A stretch of DNA of 37,561 nucleotides. It comes from Phycisphaerae bacterium (GTDB lineage Bacteria; Planctomycetota; Phycisphaerae; Phycisphaerales; SM1A02). Each line of letters opens with the position of its first letter. The stretch's first letter is position 1. The stretch lies in NCBI GenBank assembly GCA_016873335.1, contig VGXN01000013.1, forward strand, positions 1-37,561, written 5' to 3'. Position numbers and translations under genes: made by a program. Of this stretch, positions 9,259 to 18,430 are shown in pieces. Under the pieces are notes generated by a model. That model saw nothing but the letters and a program-made list of their open reading frames with translations. It did not search any database and was not told the DNA's origin.

Positions 9259-10384
9259 TCAGCCCGTGATGGCGATGCCGTCTCGTTCCCGCCGCCGACG
9301 CTTGAGTTCCGCATCGATGAACGCCTCGAGATGCCCATCGAGCACACGCTGCGGGTTGGGCTCCTCGTAGTTTGTGCGGTGGTCCTTCACGCGGTTGTCG
9401 TAGAACACATAGGAACGGATCTGCGTTCCCCAGCCGCGCTCCACCTTGCCGCCCTTCGCAGCCTGAATCTCCGCTTCACGCTTCTCCTGCTCAAGCTGTT
9501 CCAGTTTGGACATGAGCACGGTCAACGCCTGCTTTCGATTCTGCAACTGATCGCGGTAGGTGCTCGCGACAACCTGAATCCCCGTGGGGATGTGCACGAC
9601 ACGGATCGCCGACGCGACCTTGTTGACGTTCTGCCCGCCCGGTCCGCTCGCACGAACGAACGCGGTCACTTCCATGTCGCGCTCGGGGATCTGCAGATCT
9701 GTCTCCTCGAACTCGGGCGTGACATCGACCGTGGCGAAGGATGTCTGGCGCTTGCCTTCCGCGTTGAATGGAGAGACTCGCGCAAGTCGGTGTGATCCCG
9801 CTTCGCAGGAGTTGTAGCCGTAGGCGAAGGGGCCGCGCACGGCATACGTCGCTTCCGCGATCCCCGTCTCTGTGCCATAGGTTCGACTGAGTTCTTCCAC
9901 CTTGAACCCCATGGTGTTCCACCAGTAGAGGTACATGCGCTCCAGCATCTCCGCCCAGTCGTTTGCCTCCGTACCGCCGACGCCCGCCTGAATCGCGAAG
10001 AAGCAGTGGCGGTGGTCATGCTTGTCGGAGAGCAACGATTGCCGCTCGCAGCGCTCCATCTGTTGCACGAGCGAGTGAAGCGACTCATCCGTCTCCTTCA
10101 GAAGATCAGCATCGTTTGACTCGCGGGCAAGATCGAGTCCAACTTGCGCATCCTGCAAGCCCTTCTCAATCTCGAGGACGGGATCGATGGTGGCGCGAAG
10201 CGTCTTCAGTTCTGCGATGGACTTCTGCGCCTCCCTCTGGTCATCCCAGAATCCCGTCTCGCCCATGCGCGCCTCAAGCCGATCCTTGTGCGAAATCTTG
10301 TCAGGCCAGTTAAAGAGAGTCGCGGATGGCGATGATCCGCGCCGAAAGATCGTTGATGACGGGCTGATGGCTCTCGAAGTGCAT
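9259..10384 (-). CDS. prfB: Peptide chain release factor 2, expressed by +1 frameshift
   Basis: RF2 reads UGA and UAA stop codons and releases the peptide. Codons 1-24 run from ATG 10384 to CTT (10315-10313) in frame zero, giving MHFESHQPVINDLSARIIAI then RDSL, and end at an in-frame TAA (10312-10310). Skipping one base continues with NWPDKISHKDRLEARMGETG and on to the TGA at 9261-9259, total 374 aa. The shift at codon 25 matches the E. coli site at codon 26. The SPF stop-recognition motif (VSPFNAEGKRQTSF) and the catalytic GGQ at about residues 249-251 are present. The shift stop is TAA, not the usual TGA, and no SD-like sequence precedes it. A shorter product from ATG 10266, which has GAGG upstream, is an alternative. 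It heads the debranching enzyme operon and diverges from lysS. Confidence 0.9.
10309..10315 (-). promoter_or_regulatory. prfB +1 frameshift site CTT TAA C
   Basis: Heptamer CTTTAAC at codons 24-25 of prfB. The P-site Leu codon CTT can slip to TTT, leaving AAC as the next codon. The C after the stop keeps the weak termination context of classical sites. Two differences from the known E. coli-type element (AGGGGG, 3 nt, CUU UGA C) are seen: TAA replaces TGA, and the preceding ATCCGCGACTCT contains no Shine-Dalgarno-like stimulator. Confidence 0.85.
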
Positions 10385-10390
10385 GTGTGG

Positions 10391-10420
10391 AATCTACTCG
10401 CGCGCGCAGCGATGCGTCAG
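10391..10420 (-). promoter_or_regulatory. Putative prfB promoter
   Basis: On the minus strand CTGACG (10420-10415), an 18-bp spacer and TAGATT (10396-10391) resemble a sigma70-type promoter. The -10 box ends exactly 6 bp before ATG 10384, which would place the transcript start at or next to the start codon. No Shine-Dalgarno sequence precedes the ATG, in keeping with a leaderless transcript. Inferred from sequence only. Confidence 0.45.
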
Positions 10421-10423
10421 GCG

Positions 10424-10429
10424 TATATT
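10424..10429 (+). promoter_or_regulatory. Putative lysS -10 box
   Basis: TATATT lies exactly 6 bp upstream of ATG 10436, mirroring the prfB side. No recognisable -35 box is found 16-18 bp upstream, where the sequence is CG-repeat rich. Transcription would begin at about the ATG, giving a leaderless lysS mRNA. Confidence 0.4.
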
Positions 10430-10435
10430 CGGGCG

Positions 10436-12005
<1,570 letters not shown>

Positions 12006-12019
<14 letters not shown>

Positions 12020-13478
12020 GTGGCGCGCGTGGTGCGCGGCGATCATCGCGCTGCTCGCGTCGATGGCGCGAGCGGGCGATGCGGTCGAGCCGCGCGATGA
12101 GTGGTTCATCGTGTCGATCGCGGGGAGCGACTGCGGTTGGCTGCACGAGCAGGTGCGCGTGGAAGGCGAGCGAGTCGTCACGCTGTCGCACATGCAGTTC
12201 ACGCTCGGGCGCGCCGGCGCATCGGCGGTGATGGAGGTGGGCTGGGACTTCGAGGAGTCGCCTGCGGGAACGCCGCGCGTCTGTTCGGTGCGTCAGCGTT
12301 CAGGTGATGCGAGGTCGAGCGTGCGCTACCGCTTCGGCGCGGATCAGGTGGAGATCGAGGAACAGGCGGGCGGGCGTGACGTTCGCCGCAGCATGCCGCT
12401 GCCGCCGCGCCCGTGGCTGACACCAGCCGAAGTGGAACGTGAGACGCAGCGTGCACGCAGTGGCAGCGCAGGCCAACTGGCGTATCGCACGATCGACCCA
12501 GCCGCGGGTTTGCGCATCGTGGACATGACATCGACGCGGGAGTCGGTTGCAGCAGACGGTTCAAGCGTCTGGAAGACCACCAACAGTGCGCTGCCGATCC
12601 CGTCGCGCGAGGAACTCGATGGGTCGGGGCGTGTGGTGCGGTCGGTGACGCCGCTGCCCGTGGGGGAGATGGTCGCGCGGCGTTCCACGGAACGCGCAGC
12701 ACGCGCCGCAGCGAAGGGCGGCGCGCAACTCGATCTCATTGGGCGCAGCGTGGTGGAGGTCGGTGCGGCGGGGGAACGCCTCCCGCGTGCTTCGCGCGCG
12801 GTGATGAAGGTGCGCAGTGTGCAAGGCGCGCCGCCAACGCTCGAGAGTTCCGGTGCGCAAGTGGTGAGCGCGGTCGAGGACGGGGCTGTCGAGGTATCCG
12901 TGGATGCGTCGCGCTCGAGCGAGGCAACAGCGGCTGAGCGGAAGGACATGGGGCTGCTCCGCGCATCGGTCCTGATCGACTGCGACGAGCCTGTGGTGCG
13001 TGAACTTGCTTCAAGCATCCTGCGCGCTGCGGGGCTGTCGGCGGAGTCTGCGGAAGCGGCGCGGGCAGAGGCGCTCCGCGCAGGAGTCTTCCGATTCATC
13101 ACGAACAAGTCGATGGCGACCGCGTTTGCTGGCGCGAGCGAAGTGGTCCGCACAAAGTCGGGAGACTGCTCCGAGCATGCCGTGCTCCTCGCGGCACTGC
13201 TTCGCGCACAAGGCATCCGCGCACGCGTGGCGAGCGGGATGGTGTATGCCGATCACTTTGCGGGCGGCGATCACGTCTTTGTCTGGCACATGTGGACGCA
13301 GGCGATGCTGGGAGGTCGTTGGCATGACCTTGACGCGACACTCGATTCGCGTGCATTTCATCCCGGACATCTGCTGCTCGCCACCAGCGTTCAGGATGAT
13401 GCGCAGTTGGATGCGGATTTCAGCGCAATCGTTGCCGTCATGGGCAATGTGAAGATCGAGGTGCTGCGTGTCGATTGA
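12006..13478 (+). CDS. Secreted transglutaminase-like protein
   Basis: 490 aa. A Sec-type signal peptide is seen (MRRPEWRAWCAAIIALLASM with likely cleavage after ARA, about residue 23). The C-terminal third is a transglutaminase-like (papain-fold) domain with an apparent triad: Cys in SGDCSEHAVLLAALLRAQGI (C388), His in FVWHMWTQ (H428) and Asp in RWHDLDATL (D443, or D441). The middle part is not recognised. Such domains in bacteria act as proteases or cross-linking enzymes in the envelope; substrate unknown. The start overlaps lysS by 14 bp and the end overlaps the next gene by 11 bp, so it is probably translated in a coupled way. The function has no obvious link to lysS. Confidence 0.82.
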
Positions 13479-14409
13479 TGCGCTCGTCGAGGGCATCTGC
13501 GGTGAAGGCGTCAGCCCCTGTCCGCCGCTTCCGCCGCGCGACAGTGCGGGTCACAAGGGAACATTCGGTCGCGTCCTTGTGCTGGGTGGCTGTGCACGGC
13601 TGCCGCGCATGATGCTCGGTGGTCCAGTTCTCTCGGCACGAGCCGCGATCCGCGCAGGGTGCGGACTCGCGGAGTTGGCTGTTCCCGAACCGCTCGCGGC
13701 GGCAGCGCTTGCGAGCCTTGAGAGTGCGACGGGTCACGCTCTGCCCGTCGATGCGGAGGGGAATCTGCTCCCGTCCGCGTGTGCGGAGGTGATCGATCCT
13801 GTGCTTGCGCGCTCGGATGCGGCGGTTGTCGGTCCTGCCCTCGGCGAGGGATTCGCGGCGGAGCAGTTGGTGATTCGTTTGGTTGCGCATGCGGAGGTTC
13901 CGTTGGTTGTGGATGCGGATGCGCTGAACGCTCTGGCGCGGCTGGTCGACTTCACTCGCGACATGCGCGGCGGCCCCATCGTGATGACGCCGCATCCTGG
14001 CGAGTTCCTGCGGCTCGCGAAGGCGCTCAACATCGATGGCGATCCAATCGGCGAGGGCGCTGGTGCTGCTGCGGCTGCGCTTGCGCAGCGCTGCGGCTGC
14101 GTGGTTGTGCTGAAAGGGGCTCGCACCTTCGTCAGTGATGGCATTCGGTACTGGTCCTGTCGCGCGGGCACCGCCGCACTTGCCACGGGCGGGAGTGGGG
14201 ATGCGCTTTCTGGGGTCATCGCATCCTTCGCTGCGCAGTTCATGCGGTCGCCACACCGCGCATCGCTCTTCGACTGCGCGCGGTGGGGCGTTGCTGCGCA
14301 TGGGCTTGCTGCGCGGCTTTGGTCGGCGCGTCATGGATCCGCGGGAATGCTCACCACGGAACTCTGCGACCTCATTCCAGATGTGCTCGGCGACTTGCGC
14401 GCTGCCTGA
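13468..14409 (+). CDS. nnrD: ADP/ATP-dependent NAD(P)H-hydrate dehydratase
   Basis: 313 aa, matching the C-terminal (ribokinase-like) YjeF domain. It repairs hydrated NADH/NADPH (NADHX) using a nucleotide triphosphate or ADP; cytoplasmic. Motifs: GTFGRVLVLGG, then VLSARAAIRAGCGLAELAVP, VVDADALNAL, MTPHPGEFLRLA, VVLKGARTFVSDG and GTAALATGGSGDALSG (234-249), with the catalytic Asp in GSGD (D245). The start is GTG 13468, the only one that keeps the full fold; it overlaps the previous gene by 11 bp. The epimerase (NnrE, YjeF N-terminal) domain, often fused in front, is absent, so the epimerase should be encoded elsewhere. Confidence 0.9.
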   Translation: MSIDALVEGICGEGVSPCPPLPPRDSAGHKGTFGRVLVLGGCARLPRMMLGGPVLSARAAIRAGCGLAELAVPEPLAAAALASLESATGHALPVDAEGNLLPSACAEVIDPVLARSDAAVVGPALGEGFAAEQLVIRLVAHAEVPLVVDADALNALARLVDFTRDMRGGPIVMTPHPGEFLRLAKALNIDGDPIGEGAGAAAAALAQRCGCVVVLKGARTFVSDGIRYWSCRAGTAALATGGSGDALSGVIASFAAQFMRSPHRASLFDCARWGVAAHGLAARLWSARHGSAGMLTTELCDLIPDVLGDLRAA

Positions 14410-14434
14410 CAGTGACGGGTTCAACCGATAGGCT
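14406..14434 (+). promoter_or_regulatory. Putative promoter of the YhaM-like gene
   Basis: CTGACA (14406-14411), a 17-bp spacer and TAGGCT (14429-14434) fit a sigma70-type promoter. The -10 box is 9 bp from ATG 14444, so the leader would be only a few bases. The -35 box overlaps the nnrD stop codon. Sequence match only; the -10 box is 3/6 to consensus. Confidence 0.4.
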
Positions 14435-14443
14435 CCACGCGAC

Positions 14444-15481
14444 ATGACCCGACCGCACATGCATATCCGTGATCTGAAGTCTGGTTCGCTGATTGACAGC
14501 GTGTACAGCCTGGTCAATCCACAGACAGGTGTCACTCGAAACGGCAAGTGCTATTTCAAGGTGCTGCTTCGTGATGCGACGGGCGAGACGGCCGCCCGCA
14601 AGTGGACCTTTGAGGAATCGATGCTCGGTGAAGTGTCAGCGACCGGCTACGCGCGCGTGCTAGGGCGTGTGGAACTTTATTCGGGGCAATTGCAGGTGGT
14701 GATTGATCAGATCGAGGCGGTGCAGATTTCGCGCGAGGAGCTGATCGCGCTGCTGCCTGCAACCACCAAGGACATTCCGAAAATGTTCGGGGAGGTTGCC
14801 GCGCTGCTTCGTTCGATGGAGGATTCGTCGATGCGGGCTCTCGCGGAGGCGTATCTCGGCGACGAGACCATGATGGCGGCGTTTCGGCAGGCTCCTGCGG
14901 CGACCAATGTCCATCACGCGTGGATCGGCGGACTGCTTGAACACACGCATCAGTTGATGCAACTCGCAGAGCGCATGCTGCCGCTCTACCCAGGACTGAA
15001 CCGCGACCTCGTCCTCATGGGGCTTTTCCTGCACGATCTCGGCAAGACGGCTGAACTCGAGTGGGAGCGTGGCTTCAACTACACCACGGATGGCAATCTC
15101 GTCGGGCACCTCGTTCGTGGCGCGGTGTGGCTGCAGGTGAAGTCGATGGTCGCGGCTCGCAGCGGATCGAAACTGCCGCCCGATGCCCTGATTGCCTTGC
15201 AGCACATCATCGTTTCGCACCATGGACAGCTTGAGCATGGCGCGGCGAAGTTGCCATCGACGCCAGAAGCGATCTTCGTTGCGGCACTCGACAACCTTGA
15301 AGCGAAGACGACACTGTCGATCGTCGCCGTCGCGCGTGAACGACTCCGCGCCGGCAACGCAGACTTCACCGAACGTGTATGGAGCCTCGATACGCGTCTC
15401 TACCGACCAGATCCGCTCAAACACGCCGCTCATCACGGGGAATCTGCGGGTCACGCCGGGCACGACGCACCGCACGCGTGA
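14444..15481 (+). CDS. YhaM-like 3'-5' exoribonuclease (OB fold plus HD domain)
   Basis: 345 aa. An N-terminal OB-fold nucleic-acid binding domain (CYFKVLLRDATGETAARKW) precedes an HD metal-dependent domain: NVHHAWIGGLLEHTHQLMQL, then LFLHDLGKTAELEW with the HD pair at H197-D198, then IIVSHHGQLEHGAAKLPSTP and ALDNLEAK. This is the layout of B. subtilis YhaM, a 3'-5' exonuclease acting on RNA and ssDNA. The C-terminus is extended by a His-rich tail (KHAAHHGESAGHAGHDAPHA). There is no clear Shine-Dalgarno sequence ahead of the ATG. The final 65 bp overlap the convergent gene on the other strand. Confidence 0.88.
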   Translation: MTRPHMHIRDLKSGSLIDSVYSLVNPQTGVTRNGKCYFKVLLRDATGETAARKWTFEESMLGEVSATGYARVLGRVELYSGQLQVVIDQIEAVQISREELIALLPATTKDIPKMFGEVAALLRSMEDSSMRALAEAYLGDETMMAAFRQAPAATNVHHAWIGGLLEHTHQLMQLAERMLPLYPGLNRDLVLMGLFLHDLGKTAELEWERGFNYTTDGNLVGHLVRGAVWLQVKSMVAARSGSKLPPDALIALQHIIVSHHGQLEHGAAKLPSTPEAIFVAALDNLEAKTTLSIVAVARERLRAGNADFTERVWSLDTRLYRPDPLKHAAHHGESAGHAGHDAPHA

Positions 15482-16838
15482 TCGCGGCGGCAAGCGCATC
15501 GACCGACGCGCGCTCGAGCAGCAGGAACGGCCAGGTGCGGTCGTGCGCGAGGGAAGCCTGCGCGTGCCGGGAGCGGTTCATGCCTTCCTCGCGAAGGATC
15601 TGATCGAGTTCGGCTGCCGCGACGCTTCGATCTCGCGCGATGCACTCGTGCAGAGCCGCGTACCGCGCCGCACGCTCCGCGGAACGGCGTGGTGCCTGCG
15701 CGATGCGTTCCACGAGAGCTGCGCGTGCGTCATGCTGCGAGCGGTCACTCGACAGAAGGTGTGGGTTCCACCAGAGCCGTCGATGGGAGATGCGCGGACG
15801 GGCAGGCGCGGCTTGGAGACCAAGCGCGGATGGCGTCGGCAGCAGCGTTGCGGTTGCCACGCCAAACGGCGGGAGATCGATGCCGAAGAATCGGCGCCAC
15901 CAGTGTTCGCTCACGCGCTCGTACCGGGCGCCGCCGGTGCCGTGATAGAAGCAGTCGCAGCAGATTCGAAGCAGCCCCGATGCAAGGAACGCGCGCGGGA
16001 GCAGCAGTTCGCCAGCGCGGATCGCGCTGCGCGCCTCTTCTGCGCGGACGCGTTCACGCAAACCGCTGCTCGCCACGCGCCAGAGCGGCACCTCGGATCG
16101 GTCGCCCGCCACGCGCAGGGGCCGTGCAGCGTGCGGATCCTCGCGAAGCGCTTCGTTGAATGCCACTGCAGACCGTTCTGGTTCGCGCAGGATCTGGTCG
16201 ACCAGCGGCGCTGCGGCGCGCAGGAGCGCTGCGCTGCCGATCACCAGTGCGGGCTGGCCCGTCCATGCGTGCGCACACGAGCCGACTGCCTTTGCGAACT
16301 GCAACGCCGCAGATGATTCACGCTGATTCGCCCCGAGTTGGCACATGAACGCATCCCGCGCAGCGGTCGCCATCTCGCTTGCACAGACAGCCGACGGCGC
16401 ACTTGGCGCGAACGGCGGATACCACGCGGATGTGCAGCGGTCATTGCTGCGCGCCCACGCCGTGCTGTACTGCAGCGACGATCGGCGAACCGCTCCGCCC
16501 ACCTCGCGTACGGGAAGTTCGATCCGCGATGGTTCGACGAGATCCTGATCGCTGACGAAGTGCAGCCAAACGCCCTTCTTCTCGGCGGGAGCAAGCGCCG
16601 CCGCATCAGCCGATGCGGCAATGAACTTTGCCAACAGTCCTGCGTGCCACACCACGGGCTGATGTCCGGCACCCATGACCACTCCCGGCGAGAGTCCAAG
16701 TTCCCTCCGCACGTGCGCGCGGATTTCTGCGGCAAATCCTTTCAGGGGCGCAGGCGCCTGCGGGACGTCGATGCGGAAGTCGATCGCATCAGCTTCAACC
16801 ATGACGCGGTTCGGTTCTACGCGCAGCGCACGGCACAT
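15417..16838 (-). CDS. Conserved hypothetical protein with BshC-like N-terminus
   Basis: 473 aa, no signal peptide. The N-terminal GAGHQPVVWHAGLLAKFIAA followed by VWLHFVSDQDLVEPSRIELP resembles the opening of BshC (bacillithiol cysteine-adding enzyme), which has a G-Q/H-Q-P motif and an SDxD/SEDHD motif. Later FYHGTGGARYERVSEHWWRR then FFGIDLPPFGVATATLLP is well ordered and looks conserved. The middle is Ala/Arg-rich. A thiol-ligase function is inference only. ATG 16838 overlaps the upstream glycosyltransferase by 22 bp; ATG 16802 is an alternative. The 3' end overlaps the YhaM-like gene by 65 bp tail-to-tail. It is the last gene of the four-gene minus-strand set from 20073. Confidence 0.6.
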   Translation of the reverse strand: MCRALRVEPNRVMVEADAIDFRIDVPQAPAPLKGFAAEIRAHVRRELGLSPGVVMGAGHQPVVWHAGLLAKFIAASADAAALAPAEKKGVWLHFVSDQDLVEPSRIELPVREVGGAVRRSSLQYSTAWARSNDRCTSAWYPPFAPSAPSAVCASEMATAARDAFMCQLGANQRESSAALQFAKAVGSCAHAWTGQPALVIGSAALLRAAAPLVDQILREPERSAVAFNEALREDPHAARPLRVAGDRSEVPLWRVASSGLRERVRAEEARSAIRAGELLLPRAFLASGLLRICCDCFYHGTGGARYERVSEHWWRRFFGIDLPPFGVATATLLPTPSALGLQAAPARPRISHRRLWWNPHLLSSDRSQHDARAALVERIAQAPRRSAERAARYAALHECIARDRSVAAAELDQILREEGMNRSRHAQASLAHDRTWPFLLLERASVDALAAAITRAVRRARRDPQIPRDERRV

Positions 16839-17635
16839 GTCTTCGGCTGCAGGTGCCGAAGGCGGGCGGCACAGCGCTCAACTTCCGTGGCGAGCGTCGA
16901 TCGATAGACGGCGAGGCGCCGCGTCGGATCGTCGAGTTCGCTGCCGAACGACCGCTTCACATCCAAGTAGATGCGCACGACGGGAATCTCGCGAACGCGA
17001 AGGCGATTGGCTGCAGCCTGCACCCAGAACTGCATGGGGAAGTCGTAGCCCGTCGCAGTCAGTCGCAGCGCGTGGCACGCGTGGACGCGGTATGCCTTGA
17101 ATCCACAGAATGAATCCGTGAGTGGACGCTCGAATGCGCCGCACAGCACTTCATTGATCTCCGCGGTGATGGTGCGGTTGATTGTCGAACGATCGGCGGG
17201 CGCGGCAACATCGCCCGGCAGCGAAGTCAGATATCGACTGCCAGAGACCACATCGACATCGCCGAGCGCGATCTCCCGAAGGAAATCCGGGATGAACCCC
17301 GGCTCGTGCTGGTCATCGCAGTCCATCGTGATCACCCAGTCGAAGTCGCGGTGCGCTGCCCACGCGAAAATCGCACGCATCACGACGCCATAGCCCTCGT
17401 TGCGCGCATGCCGCACCAGTTCGACCGGATGCGCCGCAACCTTGGCCGCCGTGCTGTCGCTCGATCCGTCGTCGATCACCAGCGTCGGCAATCCGAATGC
17501 CGAGATCCGCTCAAGGACTCGGTCCACCGTGCGTTCTTCGTTGAACGCGGGTACTGCGATGAGAACGCGGGGAGGCATCACACTGGAGAGGGTAGGCGCG
17601 AGCCGCCGATCCGGCGTGCTCGATTGTGCGGTCAC
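16817..17635 (-). CDS. Family 2 glycosyltransferase (dolichol-phosphate-mannose synthase-like)
   Basis: 272 aa. GT-A fold of GT2: VLIAVPAFNEERTVDRVLER, TLVIDDGSSDSTAAKV, and the DxD-like region WVITMDCDDQHEPGFIPDFL, then VSGSRYL and a conserved TDSFCGFKAYR. No membrane segment is evident, so it probably works at the cytoplasmic membrane face on a lipid or nucleotide-sugar substrate. GTG 17635 (3 bp after the lipoprotein stop) suits a coupled operon; ATG 17578 (MPPRVLIAV) gives a 253-aa protein that begins at the fold and is equally plausible. Stop codon TAG. Acceptor unknown. Confidence 0.85.
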   Translation of the reverse strand: MTAQSSTPDRRLAPTLSSVMPPRVLIAVPAFNEERTVDRVLERISAFGLPTLVIDDGSSDSTAAKVAAHPVELVRHARNEGYGVVMRAIFAWAAHRDFDWVITMDCDDQHEPGFIPDFLREIALGDVDVVSGSRYLTSLPGDVAAPADRSTINRTITAEINEVLCGAFERPLTDSFCGFKAYRVHACHALRLTATGYDFPMQFWVQAAANRLRVREIPVVRIYLDVKRSFGSELDDPTRRLAVYRSTLATEVERCAARLRHLQPKTCAVRCA

Positions 17636-17638
17636 GCT

Positions 17639-18430
17639 TCAGCGCGGTGCATGCGGTTGTGGCGCTTGGAGTTGATCGGGCAGGGGGTCGATACGAACTG
17701 CCGTACCGCGGTCTCTGGGGACTGGAACGCCGAGCACCTTGACCGATGCCTCCCAGCGCTCGATCACCGGACCAACGTCTGGCACGATCCAGAGAGTGGT
17801 TCGATGCGTTGCGACTGCCATGCCGAGTGTTGCCGTGAATACGCTCTCCACAACGGTGGCATCCCATTCGCCGATGGGTGTGCGGATGCGCTCACCTCGA
17901 ACGACCCGCAGCGTGCGGCGTGCGCTCCCCTTGTCCCGCTCGCGCCCGGAGGACATGGCATCCACTTGCATCGACGCGTCCGAGATGAACTCGCTCTCGC
18001 CGCGCAGCACAGGCGGAGCGAGAAGCAGTGGGGGATCGAATGTCGTTCGCGCATCATCACGAACCGAGTCCGTTCGCAGAAGTTGCAGGGAACCGTCGGA
18101 ACGGAACGAAAGAGAGTCGATAGTGCCGTCGATGCCATCGGCGCACAACTCTCTCCCGCCGCCCTCTGCCGCAGTGGCGGCAAGAATCGTCGGTGTCCCT
18201 CCGGTTGGGCGCCACTGTGCGTCCACATGCTGCCAGCGCGTGGAGCCGATCAACCGGGGCGCGAGGTCTTCGGCCGAAATCGCGGTGGGCTGCACGGGAG
18301 CAAGGATCTCCACAATGGGGACCGCATGCGCTGATGCCTGCGGTGCCGAGCTGCACGAAATGCACGCGAGGTGGCAGAGCAGAAGCGCACCACCACACCC
18401 CCGCGCCAAGGAACGAGTGATCGCTCGCAT
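17639..18430 (-). CDS. Possible lipoprotein, unknown function
   Basis: 263 aa from ATG 18430. The N-terminus [20 protein letters not shown] continues LACISCSSAP, a basic n-region, hydrophobic core and Cys-rich end that suggest export with lipid attachment, although no perfect lipobox is present. The rest is soluble and beta-rich; no family recognised. The start codon shares one base with the upstream gene stop (TGATG), and the open frame further upstream (to 18487) is inside that gene. It is followed after 3 bp by the glycosyltransferase. Expected location: envelope. Confidence 0.65.
   Translation of the reverse strand: MRAITRSLARGCGGALLLCHLACISCSSAPQASAHAVPIVEILAPVQPTAISAEDLAPRLIGSTRWQHVDAQWRPTGGTPTILAATAAEGGGRELCADGIDGTIDSLSFRSDGSLQLLRTDSVRDDARTTFDPPLLLAPPVLRGESEFISDASMQVDAMSSGRERDKGSARRTLRVVRGERIRTPIGEWDATVVESVFTATLGMAVATHRTTLWIVPDVGPVIERWEASVKVLGVPVPRDRGTAVRIDPLPDQLQAPQPHAPR

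Noticed and set aside
10187-10435. N-terminal extension of lysS by 83 codons
   Set aside because: The extension is antisense to prfB and unlike any LysRS N-terminus; the start at 10436 fits the family and the -10-like box.
13438-14547. A 369-codon minus-strand frame opposite the hydrate dehydratase
   Set aside because: Antisense to a complete NnrD with catalytic motif; composition of a shadow frame.
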